From assembly GCA_029204225.1 (NCBI GenBank), contig CM055096.1, positions 41,660,901-41,724,900 of the forward strand: 64,000 nucleotides of DNA, in the 5' to 3' direction. The DNA is from Diphasiastrum complanatum (lineage: Eukaryota > Streptophyta > Lycopodiopsida > Lycopodiales > Lycopodiaceae). The position numbers and the translations under genes are program-made. The notes under the pieces are model-generated. The model did no database searches. It was not told where the DNA came from and saw only the letters and a list, made by a program, of their open reading frames with translations. This document shows, in pieces, positions 20,475-30,769 of this stretch (the first letter of the stretch is position 1; every line of letters starts with the position of its first letter).

Positions 20475-23262
20475 TCAGAAATGCCACCAGGCCGCAATTA
20501 TCCGTAAAATATGTGACATCGCGATTAGGATTGCCATGGTGCTTCTGGTTAAGACTCGACAATTGGTGACCATGTCTTCGGCCAAGTTGCCGGTATCGAC
20601 TCCTGTGAGCTTAGGCCAAAAGATTCTATTATTGATCTTGGTGGCAGGAAACGGTTCTCGCCTCGCTATTGGATAGTAATAATGATTGGTACGCATGTAG
20701 GAGGGAGCTTCGAGATACCATGCCATCAAGGTCTTACTTTGTAGGAAGAGCTGATGGTGCCAGAGAGGTTAGGGATCTAGGAGTTTGACTGCTGCTTTAT
20801 GTGTTTGACACTGGTCCAAATCTGGCAGTATGTAGCCACCTCGCTCTTTCGATGTTAGATACTTCTTTGCAAACTCCTGAGAGACGCGCAACTCCTTGCT
20901 TGGTGCTGTAGGCGTGATTCTGTGCTGGATGGTGGGGACTTCAGAGGCAATCTCGTGTGCAGTTTGTGGATCGGGATCAGGAGATAGAGGAGGCGAGGGG
21001 TTAGCTTCTGCAATGCGTTGTGATTCAGGTGAAAAGTGTCGTGGAATGAAGGTGGGGTTAGTGGTGTCGAGGGGGTTAGAAGCGGTGGAAGGGAAAAGAA
21101 AATGTTGGGAGATAGTACCCCCAGAGCCCGATGGATTGGTTGGTGTTTGAGCTCCTTGCCCTAGGGGTTGGCTTTGAAATGTGGAGCCTTGAGTTGCAGG
21201 AGGAGGTTGTTGAAATCCTGCGCCATCTCCACCATCAGGTCCATCAAAGTGATGCCCTGAATCATGAAATTGGGCATGCTTTGCATGAACTGACGGTGTC
21301 GACTGGACAACAAAGCGTTCTTCCAGGGTGGCTATGTGTTGTTTTAGGGCCTCGACGGAAGCAATGTATGATTGTTGTAATTTTGCATGTTGCTCCGTCG
21401 TGGCTTTCAGGTTTTGGGCCAGCGTTTGATAGGCCACCACTGGAATGGCAGTTCCCTTAGGGATAGCTAGTGGTGCGAAGTCGTTGAAGTCCACCATTTC
21501 CAACTGTTCCTTCATAGCGGAGCGTGCTGCTTGTGAATCTGCTACAACCTCATCCTTCTCGGTTTTGAGGATATCGATGGTTTGTTGCATGTTGGATACC
21601 TTCAGTTGGAGCTGGTTTTGGAGATGGATTAGCATCTGTTGTTGTTGTTGAATGTAATTCGTGAGGTTTTGGATCTGCAGCTGTTGTTGTTTGGTTTCCT
21701 CCTCTAGTCTTGCTTTTTCTTTCTGAAGGCCCGCCATCGTCGAATTGCCGCATAGTGTGTTGTCCCCCTAGGGTGTCGAATATATTGTATTGGAGCTCAT
21801 TCACCAACCATACTGCTTTTTGGACTGTAAGGGGTAGATGCTCCCAAGGACCAATGTCAGGTAGGTTTCGTGTGTAGTTAGGATACGGCATGGGGTTAAA
21901 TGGTAGAAAATCAAGAGCAGGGCTAGACGGAGGTGTAGGAAAGGCAGGGAGGGGTGATTGTGGATTGAGGGGTGGGGAGAGACTATGTGGCGGAGATTGT
22001 GGGATTGGGTTAGTGGTGACAGTGGTTGATGGCAGTGCAGTTAGTAATTGTAAGGCAAAATCATCTACGTTGACTGTGGAGTCAAGTAGGGTGGAGATTT
22101 GTACAGTCGAGGGATTTTGTGGAAGTGTGGATGGGAAGCCCGTGTTGAGAGTTAGTGAGGGTGTGGAGGTGACAATAAATGGTGGGGGTGGTGGTGGGAT
22201 TGTGAGAGCAAGGGATGGAGAGGAGATTGCCTATGTGGACGGAATCACGCCCATAGGATCAGAGCCATAAGTGCTTGTCGTTCCGGAGCTATCTGCTGCT
22301 ACTGCTACTGCTTTTCGACGTTGTTGGGCCTGGTGAAGTAAGGCCGCCTGCTGCTCTACGAGCTCCTTTGGGACCTGAGATGGTTTAAGGCTCCCTCCAG
22401 ATTCAGCATATTCTACCCTGATTTCGCTAGAGAGAATGTCTTGTGGGACATCTGCTTTGGTACTGACGGCCTTCCCTTTCTACTTCTTAGTAGGTGGGGC
22501 TGGTGAGACTGGTTCTACTGTCGGTTGGGGGGTGGCTCGCTTTTTTGTGTTTGGATAAACAGCATCCAACTCCTTGATGGCAACAACCGCCTTAGACCCC
22601 AATTGCTTGGTGACCAACATCTGGATGAGATACCCACATTTGGTAGTTGATTTGTGGGCTTTCAGGGCTCCGCACAGCTTCTCCGCTACCTTCTTAGCCC
22701 ACTTATAATTTTGAGTGGGGTCGTCCATGGTGAGGGTGAGAGAGAAGAAATTGCTCGGTGGAATGCGATCCATCTTGGTGGTATGTACTGCAGCCATGGT
22801 GACGATGATCTCTGAGGCGGCCCATAGATGGGGATCCGTGATGATTCGGATAACGATCCCATCATTGGTTTGGGCAATGGTTTTGCCGTCGTCTGTCAGA
22901 AACTTGGTGAAGTACTTGGCATCATAACTGGTGCCCTTGCCATGGATTGTCTCTCCGAGATTAGGAAAGCCGACACTCTAAAGATCCACCAGAGAGACGT
23001 TGATAATAGAATAATTGCCAGTCTTGGTTGTAAGCCGGAAAGTTTGGAACTCATCCGAATAGGTTGAGTAAGCTGTTCGGATGAGGCTCTCGCTCTGCTG
23101 GTCCAGGAAAAGTGTTAGATCAAAACCAAGGTTGGTGAGGATATCCTTGGCCTGTGTGAGCTGCTCGGTGTAATTCTTAAGAGAGATCATGATTATATCC
23201 CCTGAATAAGGACGAGGGGGTTTATGGCGGTGCAAGCTCAGTGAGGAATCACGGGAAGCCAT
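20475..23262 (-). pseudogene. Extra post-pol ORF of the Gypsy element (unknown protein, about 900 codons)
   Basis: Between integrase and the 3' LTR a long sense-strand reading frame starts at ATG 23262 (MASRDSSLSLHRHKPPRPYS). It runs to about 20475, interrupted by in-frame TAG codons at 22978, 22480 and about 22233, a frameshift near 21740-21760, and a TAA at 20769. The N-terminal 250 codons are globular (YNYKWAKKVAEKLCGALKAH-like alpha-helical text near 22690). A proline-rich linker follows (about 22200-21900, including IPPPPPPF). Then comes a strong glutamine-rich coiled coil (EKARLEEETKQQQLQIQNL, near 21720), a second P/S/T-rich region, and a conserved-looking tail (REPFPATKINNRIFWPKLTG, near 20640). 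No transmembrane or signal segment typical of an envelope was seen. Function is unknown; a gag-like or accessory structural protein is a guess. Confidence 0.7.
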
Positions 23263-23931
23263 GGCAGCAGTGATTTTAGATTGCTCTGAGAATTTTGAAA
23301 ATTTTGAAAAAATTTGGCATGAACTCGAGAGCAGCAATCTAAAATGAACTCGTGGAGAAAGAGTGGAGATCTATATATAGACTTTTTTGGGCAGGAATTC
23401 GCAACTTCACCCAGAATTCGTCCTCAGTGTCCATGATTTGGTAGTGATGGTCGCGAATTTCGAGGCATCATTCTGAGGGCCCGCGAATTCCTACAAGTGA
23501 TTTGTGCTGGCCAAAAGAGGGAAAATGTCTGATAGTGCAAAAATGTATCTGATCAGAATTCGCGGAGGTAATAGAGAAATTTTGAGGATCGATTTGAGAT
23601 CCCGTGAATTGTCTGCGAATTCTGAACATGGGTATTTGATGAAGAAAACTCCATTTTTTTGATTTTTTTGACATTTTTCTTCTGAGACAGAATTTGCGGA
23701 GGCTAAAAATGAATCGTTCTCTGTAAAAAAGGGGTCAGGGAATTCTATCTGAGATGATGTGAAAACATTTTGTCTGAAACTAATGACTTTTGTGGTTTTC
23801 TCAGAGAAGACTGATCCGATAGTATCTTGATGGGTGGAACAACAAATCACAGCAAAAATGGTGTCAAAATGGCGTACAAATAATAAAAAAGAGAGAAGAA
23901 GAAGAAAAAATAAACAGTAGAGAGAAAGCAG
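23263..23931. other. Spacer between integrase and the post-pol ORF
   Basis: About 670 bases separate the two coding regions. The text is rich in GAATTCGCGGA-type motifs, like the gag leader at 28370-28870 of the same element, which suggests duplicated untranslated sequence. Reverse frames at 23468-23674 and 23491-23850 are open but unrecognised. A promoter or leader for the extra ORF could lie here; that is speculation. Confidence 0.4.
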
Positions 23932-24993
23932 CTAATACATATCAAGATAAAAGCATGGTTCGTTGTACTTTCTCAGTCGACTCCCATTGACCACAGTGTC
24001 GAGGACATCGTCTTGAAGGGTTTGGAGTTGAACATATCCAGAGGCAAAGATTCCTTGGCCTGAAAATTTCAGTTTACCTTTGAAGGCTTTGGCGTGGTAT
24101 AGTAGGACCTTATCGCCCATCTGGAAATCTCTAAGTTTCAATGATCGATCATGCCATGCTTTTTGTCATCGTTTGTGGACTTGTTGAGCATGGATGCTGA
24201 TCCGTCGTGTTTCACAGAGTTGCTCCAGATGGAATAACCTATTTGCTAGATTCTGAGGAGTATCGAGCTCAAGGTTGTAGGCTACTCGAAGGGAAGGAAT
24301 ATGGAATTCCACAGATATAATGGCTTCTTGACCGTGAGCTGGAAGGGGGTTAAGCATGTAGCTCGTTTTGGGGTAGTGCGATAAGCCCAGAGAGCAGCAT
24401 GGAGTTTGAGTTCCCAATCAGATCGGCTGGATTCGACGGTTTTGGTGAGAATGCCATAGGATTTTATTGGTGGATTCTGCCTGACCATTGCAGCGTGGAT
24501 AGTATGGGGAACTTTTGCGATGTACCACAAAAAATTTGGAAAGAAGATCTGCTATGACAGCCGAATCGAACTATAACCTGTTCATAGAGAAATTTGTCGG
24601 TGGAATGAGCGTCAGCATTGCGAACAACTCTTGCTTCAACCCATTTGGTGCAGTAGTCCGTAGCTACTATGATGTAATGAGATTGTGTGTGTCGAGCAGC
24701 AGGACTAATAGGTCCAACATAATCAATTCCCCATTTCTGGAAAGCTTGATCAGTGGGTACAGGATGTAAGGGCATGTAGTCTGTTTTTGGAAAGCTTTTT
24801 GTGCGTTGGCAGACATCACAAGCCTTAGTGTAATTGTGCGTATCCTTGAAGAGTGTTGGCCACCAGAAACTGGCCAAGAGGATTTTCTTAGCAGTTGTTT
24901 CAGAAGAGAAATGGCTGGCACCAATACCTTCATGAGTGAGGGAAATTGCAGAGGGGATTTCTCCTTCAGTAAGACATCGTCGGATAATTCCAT
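23932..24993 (-). pseudogene. Gypsy integrase, broken
   Basis: The reverse strand reads the HHCC zinc region (SLTHEGIGASHFSSET, then ASFWWPTLFKDTHNY and CDVCQRTKSFP). The integrase core follows (WGIDYVGPISPAARHTQSHY and IIVATDYCTKWVEARVV) in the frame 24877-24464. The stretch expected to hold the second catalytic aspartate (SDQGTHF-type) is missing or scrambled. The frame then resumes with HRKSSPYYPRCNGQAEST and later AYNLELDTPQNLANRLFHL. The C-terminal part (MGDKVLLYHAKAFKGKLKF) is open at 24141-23932. No chromodomain is present, unlike the elements at 49 kb and 51 kb. The enzyme would be inactive. Confidence 0.85.
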
Positions 24994-25030
24994 CTAACCC
25001 TTGCTTGTAGAGTTGTCCTGCAATTAACGT

Positions 25031-25588
25031 TTAAGGTATAGTTTTGAGGACCAACGCTCGTTGTTCGGCTTTAGAGAAGGAAGGATCCATCTGTCCTGAA
25101 GTTAAATATTCGGTAATTTCCTTAGCCCATATAGGTGTAGAGTCAACTTGGAAAAGGATTGCATCTGGTAAATCATCATTGACGCCTTGATCAAGGGTAG
25201 GAAGGTTAGGGATTCGGGATAGATGAACTGCTAAAAAATGCTGAACTCCCTTATGAACCATGATCCTAAACTCAAATTCTCTCAATAATAGGATCCATCT
25301 AGTAATATGACCTGTGGTGCAGGTCTTGTTGATGAGATACAACAGTGCTTGATGATCAGTGAAGAATGCAAAGATTTTTCCTAAAAGATAATGGCGAAAC
25401 TTCTGAACCGCATATACCATTGCCAAGGCTTCGCGTTTGGTGGTGGTATAATTGACCTTAGCAGGTATCAATTGTCGACTAAGAAAACAAATTGGGTAAT
25501 CCTTTTTGAATTCTCCCGGTTGGGTGAGCACTGTTCCAATGGCATACTTGGATGCATCGATATGCACATGGAATGCACTTGGATGCAT
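25031..25588 (-). pseudogene. Gypsy RNase H domain
   Basis: The 185-codon frame contains FHVHIDASKYAIGTVLTQPG, CFLSRQLIPAKVNYTTTKRE and FAFFTDHQALLYLINKTC, the D-A-S, E and T-D-H motifs of Gypsy RNase H. It overlaps the end of the reverse-transcriptase frame by a frameshift near 25590. In an active copy both would be one polyprotein. Motifs of the active site look intact in this piece. Confidence 0.9.
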
Positions 25589-26723
25589 TCTTTAGAATAA
25601 TCAGGAGCCGGAGGATGGGTGCTTTGGTAAGGGCTCCTATGAGTTGATTGAAGGTGACGCGTTGTTCATCCGTCCATTTGGGAACTACAGCTACTTTGTA
25701 GATTAAGCGGGCTTTGTTAGCGAAATCGAAAATAAAGCACCGATAGTAGTTGGCGTGGCCAAGAAAGAAGTAAACTTCACGTATCGTATGCGGTTCCAGT
25801 AGATTTTGAATGATAAGGATCTTTTCAGGATCATGGCAATGCCATTTCGTGAGATAATATGTCCTAACACAATACCATGGATTAAGAGAGATACCGAAGC
25901 GTTGACATTGGATAAAATTTTTTTTGAGCACAGATAGATGACGTATTTCTTCGAAATGTGCTCCTAAATCGTCCAAGTAAACTTCTAAGGTATCGCCCAT
26001 CTGTTGAGAAAAGGCCGCTTGCATAACACGTTGGAAGGTGCTAGGAGCATTGCAGAGCCCAAAAGGCATGACTTTCCAGCAGAAGGTTCCCCATTCTGTG
26101 GCAAAGGCGGTTTTGTGTTGATCTTCTTCAGCGATTTGGATCATATTATATCCGCTAAAGCCATCTAAGAAGGAGTAAGCCTCATCTCCTGCTAGATTTT
26201 CTAAGATGGATTCTCCGAAAGGTAATGGAAAATGATCTCGTTTAGTGACGGCGTTAAGTTTCTTAAAATCAACACAGATCCGGAGTTTTCCATTTTTCTT
26301 GGGGACGATGACAATTGGGGAGACCCACTCAGTATGTTCAATTTCATATATAAATCCCGCATCTAAAAGGCGTTGTAATTCTTCTTTGATCTTGGCCTTA
26401 TAGATGGGATTGCATCTGTATGGACGACTCGCAGTGGGCCTCGCACCCGATTTAAGTGGGATACGATGCACAACTACTTGGGGTGAGACACCTTTCATGT
26501 CTTTATAGGTCCAGACAAAGATATGTCGATATTTTCGCAAGAGCTTTTCAAGCCGTCTTCGTTGTTCGCGATTGAGATGAGCTCCGATGTGGACAAGATA
26601 TTCGTTGGTTTCATTTGGCTCACTCAGAGAAAGGGTTATGGTTTGTGCAGGGCCTTCGTAGGGTGAATTACTAGTGGGCTCACGTTGAGCTTTGGGTAAT
26701 TTGATTGTGACATCCTCGATCAT
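25479..26723 (-). pseudogene. Gypsy reverse transcriptase
   Basis: A 414-codon frame carries the RT palm and fingers: GFIYEIEHTEWVSPIVIVPK, RICVDFKKLNAVTKRDHFPL, YNMIQIAEEDQHKTAFATEW and MPFGLCNAPSTFQRVM. The catalytic motif follows as YLDD (near 25971-25982). Downstream, FLGHANYYRCFIFDFA marks the connection domain. The last 40 codons run out of frame into the RNase H region. The active-site residues look intact, so only the frameshifts disable it. The element uses sequential protease-RT-RNase H-integrase order, as expected for Gypsy. Confidence 0.93.
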
Positions 26724-27571
26724 ATAGTCCTTAAAGTATGCAGGATCATGGGCTGGAGATTCGAGGGGGCATCAATTTGAAAGATAGTCTCCTCTTCACA
26801 GAGATCCCATAGATAGTGTGGGCATTTGGGATGGTAGAATTTTGTCTCGGGTTTTTCACTTGCAACCTTGGCAACTAATTCCACCCTGGAAGCATGTTGT
26901 AGATAGGTCTTCGGGGGAAGTGCTTCCATATAGTTGAGGATCTGAATATCAGAGATGTCCATATCTTCTGGGCAATTCTGAATTCGTAAGACGTTCTCTT
27001 CATCAATGATTAAATCGTCTGATTCATTAGTAGGAAGCCATGCAACATTTAGTAGCTCATCATGGTGTGGAAGAATATCAATGAAATTTATATTGATGAT
27101 GGGTGTATCCAGATCAGGTAATTGGTCGTGATCGATTGGGTGTGGAGAGGTACAATTATCCTGATGTTGAGCACAGTAATCAGCATTCACACAATCAATG
27201 GTAGCTAGACTGTGACTCCAGTTTATGATATCAGTAGATTTAACACAATGACCTTTTTTTGTGGCTGGACTGGTATGGCTCAAATACTGAGTTGGTGGTT
27301 GAGGATCCCTTGTCATGTATGCGTGCAGGTTTGAGTTTACCCATTGAGTCAATTATGACAGAATTGTCATGCCAAAAGTGACTCGGCCTTTGCTCCAGTC
27401 ATGAACGACTCGTGCATTGGTGAGCCGCGGACGACCAAGTAGTGATTCATAAGAATAGGCATTATTGGAAAGATCAAGTACTACAAGGTCAACGAAAAAT
27501 TTGAGTCCTCCTAGTTTGATCAGCACGTGCGGAAGGAAACCGATAGGTTGGACCACACTTTGATCAGCCAT
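26720..27571 (-). pseudogene. Gypsy protease C-terminal part and protease-RT linker
   Basis: The frame 27571-27353 reads FLPHVLIKLGGLKFFVDLVV and YESLLGRPRLTNARVVHDWS, the LLGRPWL-type ending of a retroviral-like aspartic protease. After a stop the frame 27352-26720 gives about 210 codons of acidic linker (EDMDISDIQILNYMEALPPK) before RT. Such linkers are variable and have no known catalytic role. Confidence 0.8.
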
Positions 27572-27613
27572 TCAAAGCTGACAAGTAGGTTTGGCTAGCT
27601 TGTCTCTCAGATT

Positions 27614-28272
27614 TCATTCCATCATGAGGGATGTGGAAATGATATTAACCCCGGAACCTCCATCGAGTACTGATAAAGCTTCACGGGATTGATGATGGGT
27701 AGCTGGGATTTTGACAGTGTGATGCTGTGAGCAGATTGGACACCAGACATTTTCTCTTGGTGGAAAGGACTTCTCAGCAATTTGTTTCATGGTGTTTTGT
27801 AAGTTGGCAGTGAGTTTATCCATATGTGATTGTTGAGCTTTTTGCCAAGTTTCCATTTTATGTAGAATTTTAGAAGAGTGAGCAATATTATCAGACTTAG
27901 GACGAAAATGTAGTTTCGAACAGACTCTTCGTGACGCATCTTGATATGAGTAATTTAAATGAATGGGCTCTGAGTCAGTTTAGATGGTTTGAAACGCTTG
28001 ATGAGAGCGTCCTTGAGGGTGGTCCAAGAAGCAAGATCAGGAGTTTCGAGATTCAAGTACCACTCCTTGGCGGTGCCATAGAGTACCATGGAAAATAGGC
28101 GAAGCTTTTCAGTTTCAGAGGTATCTCCATAAAAACAGCATGCATTATCAAAGTCTTGGAGAAATTAGATTGGGTCAGATTCGCCATCGTACTTTGGTGC
28201 ATCGATATGTGGAATTCTTCGTTCCATTTGTGGAGGAGTCAGGTTAGAAGATTCAGCACAGTCACGAGACAT
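27614..28272 (-). pseudogene. Gypsy gag and protease active-site region
   Basis: Gag opens at ATG 28272 (MSRDCAESSNLTPPQMERR) and contains TEKLRLFSMVLYGTAKEWYL, a retrotransposon gag motif. An in-frame TAA lies after DGESDPI near 28170 and further frame breaks occur near 27900. The segment 27856-27614 holds VWCPICSQHHTV and then ALSVLDGGSGVNIIS. The latter is the protease active site with DGG in place of the usual DSG or DTG. No intact CCHC zinc knuckle was seen. Confidence 0.8.
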
Positions 28273-29066
28273 GATGCAGAATACAGAGTAGTAGGGCAAA
28301 ACTGTACTTGACAAAAAGGGTAGTTTGCTTGCAGAATGGATAGTGTAGAATAAAAATTGGTCTTTCTGATTGTTATAGAATTCGCGGACAGGCTGAGAAA
28401 TCGTGGAGAGGCAGATAAAACTGTAGTACTCGCGAATTTTGAAGAAGTATTCTGAATGTCAGAATAGTGATTTTTTTTGATTTTTTGAAAAAGTCTGGCA
28501 ATTCAAAATTTGCGGATAGTACAGGGAATTCATGCTCTATGAGGGCAAATTCTTAGGCTTGATGGCGTTCTAACAGAAAGGTTTGACTGGCAGATAGGGA
28601 ATATAGAGAAAGATGTGATGTTCTGTCAATAAACAGGTAAAATCTACGAGATAGAATTTGCGGAGCTGCTGAAGGACTGATCTTAATGTGATCTAGCCTC
28701 AGTGAAATCGGCGAATTCTAAGACAAAGGTTTTGATAAGAAATAAGGGATTTTGACAGTATAACAGGCTGTTTTCTCAAAATTTGACTGTGGTCAGAATT
28801 TGTGGAGGTGATAAAATGAAAGATCAAGGTCTGTTAGGGCTGCAGACAGACTAGCGAATTCTGATATACCTGTTTAGTTGTGAAAAAGGTCACTTGGGTC
28901 ACTTCGCCCCGGTTTGAGAAGTTGCTTCACAGCTCATGTAGGACCTGGAGAGACGACGCGTGCTATTTGTTGGTAGATAGAGATAAGCACACAAGCAAAC
29001 ATACAACACAGAAGCAAGAAATATAAGAAAGAAAGGAGAAGAAGCTAGGTAGAAAAATACTTAAAA
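28273..29066. other. 5' untranslated leader of the Gypsy element
   Basis: About 790 bases between the primer site and gag contain repeated GAATTCGCGGA-like motifs and no open frame of note. Similar text recurs at 23380-23800 downstream of integrase. Confidence 0.6.
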
Positions 29067-29067
29067 A

Positions 29068-29082
29068 GCGGCAACGACGCCA
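29068..29082 (-). other. Primer binding site (tRNA-Asp type)
   Basis: On the coding strand TGGCGTCGTTGCCGC lies one base inside the 5' LTR. It resembles the complement of the plant tRNA-Asp 3' end (TGGCGCCGTTGCCGG), with a small number of mismatches. Confidence 0.75.
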
Positions 29083-29083
29083 A

Positions 29084-29891
29084 TGTTGGAAGTATTTCTA
29101 GTGAGTGCTGTGGCTAGATCTACTTACGGGTGTAGTATAGGGATGTAGAGATTCGTCCTCTTTTTAAGTTTCTACAAAAGCTTCAAGAGAAATATGAAGG
29201 AATGAGAGCACTAAGGCTTACCCAACTAGTGCCCGAAACGGAAATAAATTAATTAGTAACAACAATGAAAATCCTTGCTAAGGCTTACCCAACTAGCAAG
29301 GTGACTAGACTAATCCTAGATTAACACCCGAAGGATAATAAAATGAGATTGCGGCTAATACTAAACAAATAAGCAATAATGAACATGCCACAATAAAACC
29401 GATGAAAAGGAGACAAGAGGAGGTCGGAGCACCTTCTCTCAAGCTATGCACCTTTACAAGGGGAACACAAATGAAATAGAATGATAATTATCCAAAATAG
29501 AGAGCAAGATAGCTTAATCTCAAAAGTGTCATTTACAATGCAAATACCTCTCCTTTTATGGCAAGGAGGGTCTTCCATAAGTGTCTACTAACTTATGGGA
29601 CTAATCTGTATCTAGCCTTTCTAGAACTTCTAACTTAGGATTTAGAACTTCAATTTTCTTAACTTAGGACAACTTAAGATAAAATATTTCTAATCTTAAG
29701 TTTCCTAAGTCTAAGTTCTAAATCTCAGTTTAAGCTATTTTATTATTATTTAAGCTTCTACTCATGGACTTACAAAACACATGCCATGGCTTGAAGTTTA
29801 TTGACAAATACTCATACGTGGTCTTACAAAATGCATGCCACGAAGTTTTATTATTATTTTTATTTTCTGTGTGTTAGCACAGTTGCTAACA
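29084..29891 (-). repeat. 5' LTR of the Gypsy element
   Basis: This 808-bp copy pairs with 19305-20112, in the same orientation and the same length, with about 29 substitutions by hand count. Confidence 0.95.
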
Positions 29892-30250
29892 AAAACATAG
29901 TCTAGAATCATAAATCTTTGGAGAGAACCGGCATGCATCATTAATTTCATCATTAATAAACCCTAAAACGAAAGTACACTTGCTGGAAAATTCAGATCTA
30001 CCAAAGATTTGATCTACATAAGAAAAAGCTCCAAAAAAGCTCACAGATTGGCCTTTAAGGACAATTCTCCATAAAACCACAAAAACTTCCAAGAATAACG
30101 GATCTTAGCAACATGCAAATTGAAACTGGAATAGTACACCCACTTGCACCCTTGCTATCCACCTTGGAAAAAAAGATCCAATCTGAAATTTTGACGAAAG
30201 GTAGCCCTTCTCCATTTCTCCAATCTTCGTAAGCCTTGCTCTGATACCAC
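29892..30250 (-). mobile_element. Chromovirus leader, proximal part, with initiator-Met primer site
   Basis: Reading on the minus strand from the LTR at 30251, the primer site TGGTATCAGAGC (complement of initiator tRNA-Met) lies at 30249-30238. The leader that follows matches 59645-59997 on the plus strand closely. The match is cut at 29892 by the Gypsy insertion and resumes at 19304. Confidence 0.9.
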
Positions 30251-30769
30251 TGTAAGGGAAGCTCCCTAAGATCCTGCTTACAAGACAAAACACAATGGAA
30301 AACACACTATGGAGCAACCACCCAACCAAGTAGAAGCAACCAGTCAACTCTAGAAGCTTCACCTCCTAACCAAAGAATAAGAAGCATGAAGGTAGAGTGA
30401 AACCCTGGCATTGAATCCATGATCACAATGAGGAGTAGGCGAGTTTGGCCTCAATATATAGAGCCAAAAGCAACCTGGGCACATAGCCATGCATAACCCT
30501 AAGTTTCCTATATATAGATTCACCTAGAATAGAGTCCTAAGCATGGACCACCTATTCATAGAATTGCTATTGATAACTCTACACATGCATACACTATCTC
30601 ATACCTTGTCTAAGTTCCATTTAGTGTATTCTGGACTTCACAAGGATATTAGTTACTTTCGGGTCACATCCAGTATAACATGGCATAACTAACAGCTTGA
30701 TTTACTGGAGTATCGTGTATCCAAGTCTAGGAGTATACTGAATCCTACTTATTGGCCATGGATATAACA
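30251..30769 (-). repeat. Chromovirus LTR (about 519 bp)
   Basis: On the minus strand it begins TGTTATATCCATGG and ends GCTTCCCTTACA. It matches the LTR start at 49675-50098 through about 420 bases and is complete here. It is followed by the initiator-Met primer site, which fixes this copy as a 5' LTR. A TATA-like CTCTATATATTGAGG lies about 190 bases before the end. Confidence 0.88.

Larger units (their letters stand above)
19305..29891 (-). mobile_element. Nearly complete Gypsy LTR retrotransposon (10,587 bp)
   Basis: Two direct 808-bp LTRs bound the element, each starting TGTTGGAAGT and ending GCTAACA on the plus strand. Both sides are flanked by the 5-bp target duplication AAAAC (19300-19304 and 29892-29896). 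Coding sequence lies on the minus strand, so 29084-29891 is the 5' LTR. A primer site resembling the tRNA-Asp type lies inside it and a purine-rich tract lies by the 3' LTR. The order is gag, protease, reverse transcriptase, RNase H, integrase, then an extra long ORF. A hand comparison gives about 29 differences between the LTRs (about 3.6 percent), so it is not recent. Stops and frameshifts make it non-autonomous now. It inserted into an older chromovirus. Confidence 0.93.

Noticed and set aside
20896-22270. Several plus-strand ORFs of 68-126 codons, glycine- and valine-rich
   Set aside because: They are antisense shadows of the proline- and glutamine-rich extra ORF of the Gypsy element.
23468-23850. 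Reverse ORFs of 68 and 119 codons in the Gypsy spacer
   Set aside because: They overlap in different frames and resemble nothing; the text looks like untranslated leader repeats.
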